A stretch of DNA of 12,185 bases from Hyphomicrobiaceae bacterium (GCA_028285025.1 JANQQH010000196.1:1-12185), one strand, 5' to 3'. Numbered from the stretch's first letter, positions 1-7,907 are shown. The notes: a model not told the origin generated them from the letters alone. Program-made: numbers and translations.

Positions 1-510
1 GCCTTTGAACCGGGCTACGCCTGCGCCAAAGGGGCCAATTGCGCGCAACGTTATCAAGCCCGCATCTCTGGCCCCTTGCTTGATCGAATTGACATCCAAA
101 TCGAGGTGCCCGCTGTCACTGCCCTTGATTTGCTCGATGAAAGCCCCACAGAGAGCAGTAAAGATATTCGTGAGCGCGTGATGGTAGCTCGCACCATTCA
201 AACGAAAAGATATAAAGACCTGTTAGGAGATCCCTTTGTATTAAATGCCACATGTCCGCCAACCTTGTTAAATGACATAACAGCCCCCACCCAAGACGGG
301 AAAAAGCTGCTAAAAGAAGCGGCCGTAAAATTAAATTTATCTGCCCGCGGGTTTCACAAAGCCTTGCGTGTGGCGCGCACCTTAGCAGATCTAGAAGGCA
401 GCCCTACCGTTGAACGCGCCCATTTGGCCGAAAGCCTTTCATATCGCTCTCAAACCACAAAAACAGCGGCCATAACCCACCCAAACACCGCCCAACCTGT
501 TTCCCGTTAA
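1..510 (+). CDS. comM: ComM/YifB-family Mg-chelatase-like AAA+ ATPase, C-terminal part
   Basis: The reading frame is open from the first base, so the 5' end lies outside the window and only about 169 C-terminal residues are present. Visible family landmarks are a Cys pair in GYACAKGANC, then RYQARISGPLLDRIDIQIEV, which closes the AAA+ core in YifB/ComM proteins. A C-terminal Mg-chelatase-like helical domain follows, with LNLSARGFHKALRVARTLAD and HLAESLSYRS. ComM is a hexameric helicase that promotes branch migration of incoming DNA during natural transformation in the bacteria where it has been studied; many non-competent bacteria also carry it. The TAA stop at 508-510 follows a short polar tail typical in length. 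The next gene starts 151 bp later on the same strand. The family call is firm; a competence role in this organism is inference. Confidence 0.9.
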   Translation, partial: AFEPGYACAKGANCAQRYQARISGPLLDRIDIQIEVPAVTALDLLDESPTESSKDIRERVMVARTIQTKRYKDLLGDPFVLNATCPPTLLNDITAPTQDGKKLLKEAAVKLNLSARGFHKALRVARTLADLEGSPTVERAHLAESLSYRSQTTKTAAITHPNTAQPVSR

Positions 511-522
511 TAAAAAATTTGC

Positions 523-540
523 CATAAATATTCATTTATG
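523..540. repeat. short AT-rich palindrome downstream of comM
   Basis: CATAAAT and ATTTATG form 7-bp arms around a 4-base centre (ATTC), 13 bp after the comM stop codon. No T-run follows on the plus strand, so it is a poor intrinsic terminator. It could be an operator for the downstream kinase gene or a chance AT-rich palindrome. The rest of the 511-661 gap shows no convincing promoter. Confidence 0.3.
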
Positions 541-661
541 CCCTTTGTGCCGCGCCAAGCACTTTTTTCGCAAGAAAAGTAAGCCTTTTTAAAACGGTTT
601 TTGGTTAATTTAATCTGTCTTCCAATCAACTGAAAAAGTTAATAGTAGCGTAGTCAGTTAA

Positions 662-3091
662 ATGCCCAATCAGAGTCAAAATCAGCCGCCCCTTTTAAGG
701 GACTTGCCCGCCGATGGTTTGTTTGAAAATCCCAATCAAGATCAAACCTCGCAAGAACAGGCCAAAACTCTTAAATCAACTCCTTTAACTCACATGATTT
801 ATGCCACAGCAACGATTGCCCTGGTAATGGCCCTCATCCTTGCCAGCATTGCTGCTTATGGATTTGTGATGTCCTCTTCAATAAATTGGGAGCAGCTATT
901 GTTCATCTCTTTTCCTTTAACTGTATTCGGCCTACTTATGATCAATTGGGCCGAGCAGATTAAAGAAAGAAAACAAGACAAAGAAAAGCAATTATCAGAC
1001 TTAAACAAAAAGCTTGAACAATTCAGCGATATTCAATGGGAGCTCAGCGACAGCCAGGCCCGTTACAGAGATCTTTTAGACAGTCAAAATGACATCATCA
1101 TCCGGCGTGATAAAGAAGGCATTATAACCTATGCCAACAAAGCCTTTCTTGACACTTTTGCACCCCATGAGGAAGCCGTGGTCGGACACATATTCACTCC
1201 TCAAATCCTAGATGGCCAAGACAGCCCCTCGCTCATGTTCCAGGCAGGCCAAGGCCGCCGTCAATATCAACAACAATTGGCAACATATAACGGCAACCGT
1301 TGGTATTTATGGGAAGAGTTCGCCATTTTTGATGATGACCTTGAGATCACAGAAATTCAATCCATTGCTCATGACATTACCGACCAAAAACAAGCCGAAG
1401 ATGAACTGCAAGACGCCCGCGATCAAGCCGAGGCTGCCAACAAAGCAAAGAGCCAGTTTCTAGCCACCATCAGCCATGAAATCCGCACGCCAATGAACGG
1501 CATTCTTGGCATGACCAATTTGATGATGGACACCAGCTTAACACCAGATCAAAAAACCTATTGCCGCGCCATTAATTCATCCGCCAAAAGCTTATTGTCA
1601 TTAATCGATGAAGTGCTAGATTTTTCAAAAATCGAAGCGGGCAAAGTAGAGCTTGATCACCAACCCTTTGATTTAAGTCAGATCACCCAATCTGTCATTG
1701 AATTGCTAGCCCCGCGTGCGCATGACAAAAACCTTGAGATTGCCTCAATTATTGAACCAAATTTACCGCAAACCTTTTTGGGTGATGAAGTCCGCATACG
1801 CCAAATTTTAACCAATCTGATTGGCAACGCGATAAAATTCACAGACCAAGGCGGCATCACTGTAAAAATAAACCATCAAGGCCTAATATCTGAGCATGAT
1901 CAATCAGATCAGTACACTCATGGGATCCACATCTGCGTGCAAGACACAGGCATAGGCCTTTCCCCTCAAGCACAAAAAACCATTTTTGGAGAATTTGAGC
2001 AGGCAGACCAATCTCATGCTAGAAAATTTGAAGGCACCGGATTAGGGCTGGCGATTACAAAACGCATCGTTGAAAAGATGAACGGCAACATCAGCGTTCA
2101 CTCAAAGGCCAGTGAAGGGGCCAAATTTGAAATTCAAATTGAATTGGCAACCAAAGCAAATGATCAATGTCTATATTCAGCCACTCAATTACCCAAGCAA
2201 CAACACAACATTCTCATTGTTGGCGATTTAGCCATTGAAATGCAGGCAATGGTGCAAACTCTCACCTGTGTTGGCATGAACGCAGTGCATTGCCTCCCTT
2301 CACAAGCCATAGAGCAAATAACAAGTCACGCCGAATGCGCCGAACCTTTCAATGTGTTGATTTTAGATGGCACCAGTGCACACGAACAAACCCAAGAACT
2401 ATCCAGTCAGCTAGAGGGTAAGCTAAAAGAACATAATAACGATCAATCACCAATGAAAATTGTGGTTTTAGATATTGCTGCCCGCGGAGAGTTTCCTCAC
2501 TTGCAGGAAAAAGGGATAGATGCCTATCTCACCCGGCCCGTGCGCGCCGTTTCACTATTTGCCAGATTAAATCAAGACCATACAAAATCCACCTCATTGT
2601 TGTCTCACCAGTTATCGTCTGAAGAGCTCTCTGATAGCGAACAAAAAGCGGCTGGCATTCATGAGCGTGTTTTGTTGGCAGAAGACAATGAAATTAACGC
2701 CTTACTTGCCAGCACTTTGCTGAGGAAATTAAGAATGGAAGTGGTCCATGTAACCAACGGTCAAGACGCCGTTGACAAGGTCAAGCAATTAAATCAAGAC
2801 GACAAAACACTCGATTACATTCTAATGGACATACACATGCCGGAGATTGACGGCTTTAGCGCAACCAAGCAGATCCGCTCTTATTTAAAGAAACAGAGCA
2901 AGAGTATTTCTCCAGCTGTTCCCATTATCGCCATGACGGCCAATGCATTTGCATGCGATAAAGAAGAGTGCCTAAAAGCTGGAATGGACGACCATTTACC
3001 AAAACCATTTGAGACCGAACAGTTGCAAGAACTTCTAGAAAAATGGCGCCAACACCCAACGTTTGAGGAGAAAAACAAACAAGCTTCTTAA
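662..3091 (+). CDS. membrane-anchored PAS hybrid sensor histidine kinase with two receiver domains
   Basis: 809 residues. An acidic, Gln-rich N-terminal tail is followed by two membrane segments (about 45-70 and 79-97), a charged coiled coil (about 98-135) and a PAS/PAC domain (about 133-243). The HisKA domain has the phospho-acceptor H272 in SHEIRTP. The ATP-binding domain has the N box (N385, N389 in NLIGNAIKF), G1 DTGIGLS (428-434) and G2 GTGLGLAI (458-465). A first receiver domain (about 516-636) is degenerate: the acidic pair is GD (521-522) and the usual KP is RP (625-626), although D569 sits at the phospho-acceptor position. The second receiver (about 669-793) is canonical: E674/D675, D723, T759, K781. 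There is no HPt domain, so phosphate must pass to a separate partner. No dedicated response regulator is adjacent. A TAA stop sits directly before the ATG, so translation cannot start upstream, and the ribosome site is weak. The signal is unknown. Confidence 0.93.
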   Translation: MPNQSQNQPPLLRDLPADGLFENPNQDQTSQEQAKTLKSTPLTHMIYATATIALVMALILASIAAYGFVMSSSINWEQLLFISFPLTVFGLLMINWAEQIKERKQDKEKQLSDLNKKLEQFSDIQWELSDSQARYRDLLDSQNDIIIRRDKEGIITYANKAFLDTFAPHEEAVVGHIFTPQILDGQDSPSLMFQAGQGRRQYQQQLATYNGNRWYLWEEFAIFDDDLEITEIQSIAHDITDQKQAEDELQDARDQAEAANKAKSQFLATISHEIRTPMNGILGMTNLMMDTSLTPDQKTYCRAINSSAKSLLSLIDEVLDFSKIEAGKVELDHQPFDLSQITQSVIELLAPRAHDKNLEIASIIEPNLPQTFLGDEVRIRQILTNLIGNAIKFTDQGGITVKINHQGLISEHDQSDQYTHGIHICVQDTGIGLSPQAQKTIFGEFEQADQSHARKFEGTGLGLAITKRIVEKMNGNISVHSKASEGAKFEIQIELATKANDQCLYSATQLPKQQHNILIVGDLAIEMQAMVQTLTCVGMNAVHCLPSQAIEQITSHAECAEPFNVLILDGTSAHEQTQELSSQLEGKLKEHNNDQSPMKIVVLDIAARGEFPHLQEKGIDAYLTRPVRAVSLFARLNQDHTKSTSLLSHQLSSEELSDSEQKAAGIHERVLLAEDNEINALLASTLLRKLRMEVVHVTNGQDAVDKVKQLNQDDKTLDYILMDIHMPEIDGFSATKQIRSYLKKQSKSISPAVPIIAMTANAFACDKEECLKAGMDDHLPKPFETEQLQELLEKWRQHPTFEEKNKQAS

Positions 3092-3147
3092 AAAAAGGGG
3101 CTTATAATGGCTTATCCTCATCATCCAATATTCGATGAGCCGGCCCC
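3090..3147 (-). terminator. possible intrinsic terminator at the end of ccoS
   Basis: Read on the minus strand, GGGGC (3147-3143) can pair with GCCCC (3101-3097), followed at once by seven T (3096-3090). An inner CTCATC/GATGAG stem (3139-3134 with 3122-3117) shortens the effective loop. The structure overlaps the last codons of ccoS, so it would end the cco transcript before it runs into the convergent kinase gene. The 5-bp outer stem is short, so the call is tentative. Confidence 0.35.
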
Positions 3148-3251
3148 TCCAGATCATCAAACTGATTATGTTTCAACGCCCACAAAAAGCCCATCAATCC
3201 CAAAAAACCTAAGATCAACGCCAACGGTATAAGAAGGAGCAAATTGCTCAT
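3102..3251 (-). CDS. ccoS: cbb3-type cytochrome oxidase assembly protein CcoS
   Basis: 49 residues: one N-terminal membrane segment (about 3-25) followed by the family signature FDDLEGPAHRIL (31-42) and an acidic tail. CcoS (FixS) is a small membrane protein needed for incorporation of cofactors into the cbb3 oxidase. The frame is open 17 codons further up, to an ATG at 3302, but that extension reads through the arm of an inverted repeat and has no family similarity. The ATG at 3251 gives the usual start (MSNLLLLIP) and normal length, with a purine-rich AAGGGAAAG upstream. It is the last gene of the cco series, 183 bp after the ccoI stop. That gap is unusually wide for this locus and is filled mostly by the inverted repeat. 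Its stop lies 10 bp from the convergent kinase gene. Confidence 0.92.
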   Translation of the reverse strand: MSNLLLLIPLALILGFLGLMGFLWALKHNQFDDLEGPAHRILDDEDKPL

Positions 3252-3286
3252 TTCATGTCTTTCCCTTAAAAAAACAAGGCCAAAGT

Positions 3287-3410
3287 GTGCCTTAACTTCC
3301 ATGGTGAGATTTTTGCATTTTAAATCCCTTTGTCAAGGGCGCTCGCGTTTATCTCGACCCTTGACAAAGGGATTTAAAATGCCAAAGTCTAACCATGGAA
3401 GTTAAGGCAC
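3287..3410. repeat. 53-bp near-perfect inverted repeat between ccoI and ccoS
   Basis: The left arm (3287-3339) and right arm (3358-3410) are reverse complements at 50 of 53 positions, around an 18-bp centre (3340-3357). The outer ends are GTGCCTTAACTTCCATGG and its complement; the innermost paired bases are CCCTTTGTCAAGGG and its complement. The three mismatches are spaced 4 bp apart (3306/3391, 3310/3387, 3314/3383). Transcribed from the cco operon, it would form a very stable hairpin between ccoI and ccoS. It carries no ORF and shows no obvious target-site duplication. It may be a miniature mobile or palindromic repeat element, an inverted duplication of the ccoS leader, or a transcript-processing hairpin. 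The pairing is directly visible; the function is not. Confidence 0.92.
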
Positions 3411-3434
3411 GGTGCAAGTCTCCTGGAGGATAAC

Positions 3435-5777
3435 TCATTTCTCTTCTTTAGACGGAAACATCAAATTTAACCTCAAAGCATTCAGCATCACCACAATGGA
3501 AGACCCAGACATGGCAAGTGCAGCAATAATGGGTGTAATCCCCCCCATAACGGCCACTGGTATAGCAATGGCATTATAAATAAACGCTAAAAAGAAGTTT
3601 TGGCCAATCAGTCTACGCGATGCTTTGGCCAATTTGAAAAGCGAGATCATGGGCTGAAATTCTTTTTGCATCAGCACAAAACTAGACGAGACCTGCGCCA
3701 CTTCACTCGCCTTTGCCGGTGAAAGAGAAACACTGGCTGCTTTTAAAGAGGGGCCATCATTCATGCCATCACCGGCCATAAACACCCGATGACCGCGTGC
3801 ATGAAGGTCTGCAATGGTCTTGGCCTTATCATCAGGTTTCATGCCCGCACGGTAAGAGGAAATACCAACCTCACGCGCCAACCGGGCCACCGCCGCCTCC
3901 CGGTCCCCAGAAAACAAATGAAGTTCGATGCCTTGTTGTTTAAAGAACGCAATAACCTCTTTAGCCCCAGGGCGCACTTTGTCTTCAAAATAAAAGCGCC
4001 CAGAACCCACTGTCCCGTCTGCAGTATGATAGGAAACAAACAAACTCAAAAAGCCGTCATCGTGAACGTTTTCCTCAGCCTCAACACCACACCAGTGAGC
4101 TGAGCCAAGGCGCAAATTGCCCCCTTGCCAAGTGCCCGATAATCCAAGGCCAGGATGCTCTTGCACATCGCTCACACTTTGAGGGGAAAGGTTCGCTGGC
4201 TCAAATGCCCCGTTTAAAGCTTGAGAAAGAGGGTGCAAGCTTTGCCGGGCCAAACTCACAGCAGCCTCAAGTAATGCATCCTCTGTCAAAACGTTGTCAG
4301 TAAGGTGAGCCCTGCCAAGCTTAAAGTCGCGTTTCACCAGATGCGGTGTCGCCAAAGTCAGAGTGCCCGTTTTATCAAAAACAACCGTGTCAATTTCGCT
4401 TAATTTTTCAAGGGCGGCCCCTTCTTTCATCAAAACGCCGCGCCGATGGGCAATAGAGCTGGCCACCACTTGCACCACAGGCACAGCCAATCCCAAAGCG
4501 CAAGGGCAGGTGATAATCAACACGCAAATCGCTGTATAAAGCGCCTCTTGCCAAGAGGCCCCATACAACAACCAACCAATAAAGGTAAAAGCAGCTGCCA
4601 AATGCACCACAGGCACATAAAGGGATGCCGCCCGGTCAGCCAGTTGTCGGTAGCGCGGCGCTTGAGATTGTGCTTCTTCCATCAGGCGCACAATTTCAGA
4701 CAGCAAGGTATTTTCCGCCACCGCTTGTGTTTCAATCGTCAGCGGCCCAGAAAGATTTAACAACCCTGAATAAAGTTTGTCTCCGCGCGCCGCCGTTTGC
4801 GGTAAAGATTCACCCGTCACCAATGACCAGTCCACATCACTGCGCCCCTCAACCACCTTACCATCAATCGGTATTGTCTCGCCCGGGCGCATAAAAACTT
4901 GCATGCCAGGTTTAATATCAGCAATCGCCATAGACGTAAAAGAGCCATCTTGTTCCACAACTTGGGCAATCTCAGTCTTTAAAGCAATGAGCTGCTTGAC
5001 CCCATGAAAGGCCCGTGCCCGCATCATGCGATCCAATGTGCGCCCAATAAGCAAGAAAAACAACAAACTCACAGCCGCATCAAAAAAAGCATGCTCACCA
5101 TGATTGATGGTTTCAAACAAACTCAACGCCCCAGCCAAGATGACGGCTAAAGAAATCGGCACATCCATATTCACTTGGCCCACTTTTATCGCTTGCAAGG
5201 CAGAGCTAAAAAACGGCCGCCCCGCATACACAATGGCTGGCAAGGCGATTAACGCTGAAAGCCAATGAAAAAAATCCCGTGTTGCCCCATCAGCCCCAGA
5301 CCAAACAGAAACAGAAAGCAACATCACATTGGCCGCAGCAAATCCGGCAACAGCCATACACCAAACCAGTTGGCGTAATTCTTTATCATGTTGATCAAAT
5401 CCAGCTCGGTCCATTAATGGACGCGCTTCAAATCCCAATATGCCTAATTTGTCTAACAAAGACTGACCAAATTGGGGGGGAAGAGGGCGGTTTTGCGGCC
5501 AAGTAAACATCACTTCCTTGCGGCTTAAATTAACCCGCACATTAGAAAGGTCTTTGTCGTTTGCAAAGTGCTGCTCAATTTTGCGCATGCAACCAGCACA
5601 ATTCATATTGGGTACAACAAAAGTAAGCTTATTTAAAATCTCAGAATTCTTTCCTTCATGAACGCTTTGAATAAAAGGAGTCAGTCGATCATCTATTTTC
5701 TTCTGCGAAATCCCAACGGCCTTAGATTTTGCGGCAAAAGAGGGATCCATAGTCTGTGAACAATCTGAAAGGCTCAT
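3435..5777 (-). CDS. ccoI: copper-translocating P1B-type ATPase CcoI for cbb3 oxidase assembly
   Basis: 780 residues. After an N-terminal extension of about 45 residues comes a heavy-metal-associated domain with the metal-binding pair in NMNCAGC (C60, C63). The ATPase core shows the actuator motif TGES (321-324), the membrane metal-binding CPC (424-426), the phosphorylation site DKTGT (D468), the P1B-specific HP (515-516) and GDGMND (669-674). The last membrane region has YN (734-735) and MSGSS (756-760) with N766, as expected for Cu(I) transport. CcoI (FixI) exports copper across the inner membrane to supply CuB of CcoN and is usually needed for oxidase assembly rather than bulk copper tolerance. 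AGGA lies about 9 bp before the ATG, and the start is 12 bp after the ccoH stop, so the two are co-transcribed. All catalytic residues I checked are intact. CopA is the main alternative, but gene context makes CcoI the better call. Confidence 0.96.
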   Translation of the reverse strand: MSLSDCSQTMDPSFAAKSKAVGISQKKIDDRLTPFIQSVHEGKNSEILNKLTFVVPNMNCAGCMRKIEQHFANDKDLSNVRVNLSRKEVMFTWPQNRPLPPQFGQSLLDKLGILGFEARPLMDRAGFDQHDKELRQLVWCMAVAGFAAANVMLLSVSVWSGADGATRDFFHWLSALIALPAIVYAGRPFFSSALQAIKVGQVNMDVPISLAVILAGALSLFETINHGEHAFFDAAVSLLFFLLIGRTLDRMMRARAFHGVKQLIALKTEIAQVVEQDGSFTSMAIADIKPGMQVFMRPGETIPIDGKVVEGRSDVDWSLVTGESLPQTAARGDKLYSGLLNLSGPLTIETQAVAENTLLSEIVRLMEEAQSQAPRYRQLADRAASLYVPVVHLAAAFTFIGWLLYGASWQEALYTAICVLIITCPCALGLAVPVVQVVASSIAHRRGVLMKEGAALEKLSEIDTVVFDKTGTLTLATPHLVKRDFKLGRAHLTDNVLTEDALLEAAVSLARQSLHPLSQALNGAFEPANLSPQSVSDVQEHPGLGLSGTWQGGNLRLGSAHWCGVEAEENVHDDGFLSLFVSYHTADGTVGSGRFYFEDKVRPGAKEVIAFFKQQGIELHLFSGDREAAVARLAREVGISSYRAGMKPDDKAKTIADLHARGHRVFMAGDGMNDGPSLKAASVSLSPAKASEVAQVSSSFVLMQKEFQPMISLFKLAKASRRLIGQNFFLAFIYNAIAIPVAVMGGITPIIAALAMSGSSIVVMLNALRLNLMFPSKEEK

Positions 5778-5789
5778 AAATTATGTTCC

Positions 5790-6296
5790 TCATGAAGCAG
5801 ATGAAGAGATTGTAAATTGATAGCGCTGTGTATATGTCCCGGCAACATCAGGGCATTGTGCTTTTAACAACAAGTTCCAACGCCCAGGCTTTAAAGATCG
5901 ACTGGCTTGATAGGCCCCTGAAGTTTGTAGGTTAAACACAAGTTTGTAATCTTGGTCCTCACTCACAGGGCGCTGCAAATTGCCAATGATCTTGCAGCCC
6001 TCAATTGCCTGGCCTTCTTTTGTTAAACGAAAAGAAAACACACCCTTTTCAACTTGCATATTGCCTTGCCAGCCATCTTTTTTAAATTTTTCTTGTGCGG
6101 CAATTTCCTTGTTAAAGTTTTGACTTGCCACATAACTGTTTTTCACCACCAACCCCGTCCAGCTTTTGGATGCAAAAAACACCATTGTGAAATTGGCAAT
6201 GAATATGACAGTGAAAAAAGTCACAACAACGCCAAGCATATGCCGACCGGTAAATTTTGGTTTATCAACAGAAGTAGGTTCTTGATCAGAAGACAT
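5790..6296 (-). CDS. ccoH: cbb3 oxidase assembly protein CcoH (FixH family)
   Basis: 168 residues: a short cytoplasmic N-terminus, one membrane segment (about 20-42) beginning with the family motif FTGRHML and containing the conserved AN (34-35). SWTGLVVKNSYVASQNFN (45-62) follows, then a soluble periplasmic domain. CcoH is a single-span membrane protein that associates with CcoP during cbb3 oxidase assembly and stays bound in some species. The single cysteine (in GCKII) is not a known ligand. It lies between ccoG (33 bp upstream) and ccoI (12 bp downstream), the standard order. The ribosome site is weak, and no other in-frame ATG precedes the membrane segment closely enough to be preferred. 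Confidence 0.92.
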   Translation of the reverse strand: MSSDQEPTSVDKPKFTGRHMLGVVVTFFTVIFIANFTMVFFASKSWTGLVVKNSYVASQNFNKEIAAQEKFKKDGWQGNMQVEKGVFSFRLTKEGQAIEGCKIIGNLQRPVSEDQDYKLVFNLQTSGAYQASRSLKPGRWNLLLKAQCPDVAGTYTQRYQFTISSSAS

Positions 6297-6329
6297 CGCA
6301 GTTGCTCGTTTCTTTTAACTAAATCTAAA

Positions 6330-7820
6330 TTATCGTTTTTTCAAATGAAAGCGAGTATCTGTTACATGGCTATCATTTGTTTGCGGAATCTTGGCTTCAA
6401 ACTGAAAATCAAGATCTGATTTTGGCAGAAATTGCGCCGGAACAGTAACGTAAATTTTTAAAACACGAAGCTGGTCCGGCGCCAACTCTAATTCAATTTC
6501 TTGTCCCGAGGTAAAGGTTTGAGAGCCTAAATTCTCAATGCGCATTTTAGCATTTTCAAACCCTTTCATTGTAAACAGGGCCTTATGAGGTTTAGGCTCC
6601 ATATTCAAGATTTTAACCGTATAGCCATTGCGCACAGACCCATCTTTTAGCTGCACAGCAAGCGGGTTCCGATCATGTAAAACATTAACATCCAACCGGC
6701 TGCGCGTGGCAAGCACCAACACCATAGAAAGACCAATCAAACACCAGATGGCAGAATATAACAATGTTCTAGGACGAAATAATATCGGCACATGATTTTC
6801 AACCGGGGTGCCTGCTTTGGCTTTGTCATATTCTTCCAAAGTGGCATAAGAAACCAAACCACGCGGCTTGCCAATTTTATCCATCACGCTGTCACACGCA
6901 TCAATACACAGCGCGCACGTGATGCATTCCATCTGTTGCCCATCGCGAATATCAATTCCCATAGGGCAGACCGCCACACATTTATTGCAATCAATGCAAT
7001 CACCAATCGGTTGCCCATCTTTTAAAGCTTGTTTCCTATGGGCTGTGCGCGGTTCCCCGCGAAAATCATTATATGTGACAACCAAGCTTTTTTCATCCAG
7101 CATGGCTGCCTGAATGCGCGGCCAAGGGCACATATAAGTGCACACCTGCTCGCGCATAAACCCACCCAGAACATAGGTTGTGGATGTTAAAATAAAAACA
7201 GTAGAATAGGCCACCCAAGGCGCTTGGAAACTTAAAAAATCGCGCGCCAAAGTGGGCGCATCAGCAAAGTAAAAAATCCAAGCCCCGCCCGTGGCCAAAG
7301 CAATCAACAACCAAACAATATGTTTGGAAAGTTTCTTTTGTATTTTGTCAAACGACCATGGGGCTGTATCAAGCTTTATTCTTTGATTGCGATCGCCCTC
7401 AAAAAAGCGCTCAACCACCAAGAATAAATCAACCCACACAGTTTGCGGGCAAGCGTAACCACACCACACCCGGCCCCAAACAGAGGTGAGTAAAAACAAC
7501 CCAATACCAGCCATGATCAGCAGGCCCGCCACAAAGAAAAATTCTTGCGGCCAAATTTCAATGAAAAAAAAGTAAAACCGCCGGTTGGCCAAATCCACCA
7601 ACACAGCTTGGTCCGGGGCATAGTCGCCCCGGTCCCAACGCAGCCAAGGGGTTAGATAATAAACCGCAAGTGTGACTGTCATGATCAACCATTTTAGCTG
7701 ACGAAACAGCCCCTCAACGCGTTTCGGATAGATTTTTTTTGGTGGTTGAAACAGCTTTTGAGAGCCGTCTCTATTAACGGCTTGAACGTCAAATCGTTCA
7801 ATGGAAGATTTTATGTTCAT
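6330..7820 (-). CDS. ccoG: cbb3 oxidase assembly protein CcoG, polyferredoxin-like membrane protein
   Basis: 496 residues. Membrane segments are visible near 42-60, 92-113, 165-185, 203-220 and 352-371. Conserved membrane-associated cysteines lie in VWCGYACPQTVW (C120, C124) and CTYMCPWPRIQ (C227, C231), the latter resembling NapH/NosR-type proteins. Two four-cysteine iron-sulfur motifs follow: C275/C278/C281/C285 and C299/C302/C305/C309, each fitting CxxCxxCxxxC. The C-terminal domain (about 375-496) is a beta-rich periplasmic FixG-type Ig-like fold. CcoG (FixG/RdxA) has been linked to reduction of Cu(II) to Cu(I) for cbb3 maturation. GGA lies about 11 bp before the ATG. It is 87 bp after ccoP, a gap holding a hairpin, and 33 bp before ccoH. 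Confidence 0.95.
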   Translation of the reverse strand: MNIKSSIERFDVQAVNRDGSQKLFQPPKKIYPKRVEGLFRQLKWLIMTVTLAVYYLTPWLRWDRGDYAPDQAVLVDLANRRFYFFFIEIWPQEFFFVAGLLIMAGIGLFLLTSVWGRVWCGYACPQTVWVDLFLVVERFFEGDRNQRIKLDTAPWSFDKIQKKLSKHIVWLLIALATGGAWIFYFADAPTLARDFLSFQAPWVAYSTVFILTSTTYVLGGFMREQVCTYMCPWPRIQAAMLDEKSLVVTYNDFRGEPRTAHRKQALKDGQPIGDCIDCNKCVAVCPMGIDIRDGQQMECITCALCIDACDSVMDKIGKPRGLVSYATLEEYDKAKAGTPVENHVPILFRPRTLLYSAIWCLIGLSMVLVLATRSRLDVNVLHDRNPLAVQLKDGSVRNGYTVKILNMEPKPHKALFTMKGFENAKMRIENLGSQTFTSGQEIELELAPDQLRVLKIYVTVPAQFLPKSDLDFQFEAKIPQTNDSHVTDTRFHLKKR

Positions 7821-7860
7821 TTATTTTTTTTCCAATAAAATGAAAAAAAGATAGGGAAAG

Positions 7861-7901
7861 AGGGGAGAGGTAAGGAGGATCATCAAAAAGATCACTCCCC
7901 T
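7861..7901 (-). other. hairpin region between ccoP and ccoG
   Basis: On the minus strand, GGAG-T-GATC (7898-7890) pairs with GATC-CTCC (7881-7874) around TTTTTGAT: 8 bp with one bulged T. A competing outer pairing joins AGGGGAG (7901-7895) to CTCCCCT (7867-7861). No immediate U-tract follows in the direction of transcription; a T-run flanks it only on the opposite strand (7901-7906). It separates structural genes from assembly genes and could mark RNA processing, partial termination or 3'-end protection of ccoNOQP mRNA. Confidence 0.4.
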
Positions 7902-7907
7902 TTTTTC

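Noticed and set aside
559..590. ACTTTT/AAAAGT hairpin with a following T-run as a comM terminator
   Set aside because: The stem is six bp of almost only A/T pairs with an 8-base loop, too weak to support.
669..674. CcoI GDGMNDGPS as an unusual hinge motif worth reporting
   Set aside because: It still fits the P-type ATPase consensus GDGxND. The Ala-to-Gly change after it is minor and occurs among family members. Positions here are residue numbers of CcoI.
3252..3302. N-terminal extension of ccoS to an ATG at 3302
   Set aside because: The 17 extra codons read into the left arm of the inverted repeat and precede the membrane segment with a charged stretch not seen in CcoS. The ATG at 3251 gives the family-normal protein.
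3789..4103. Plus-strand open frames opposite ccoI, ccoG, ccoP and ccoN
   Set aside because: They are compositional shadows of well-supported genes, with no family features or ribosome sites.
7861..7906. Plus-strand terminator AGGGGAG...CTCCCC followed by six T
   Set aside because: No plus-strand gene lies upstream to terminate, and the outer stem has a 27-base loop. The T-run is probably incidental to the minus-strand hairpin.
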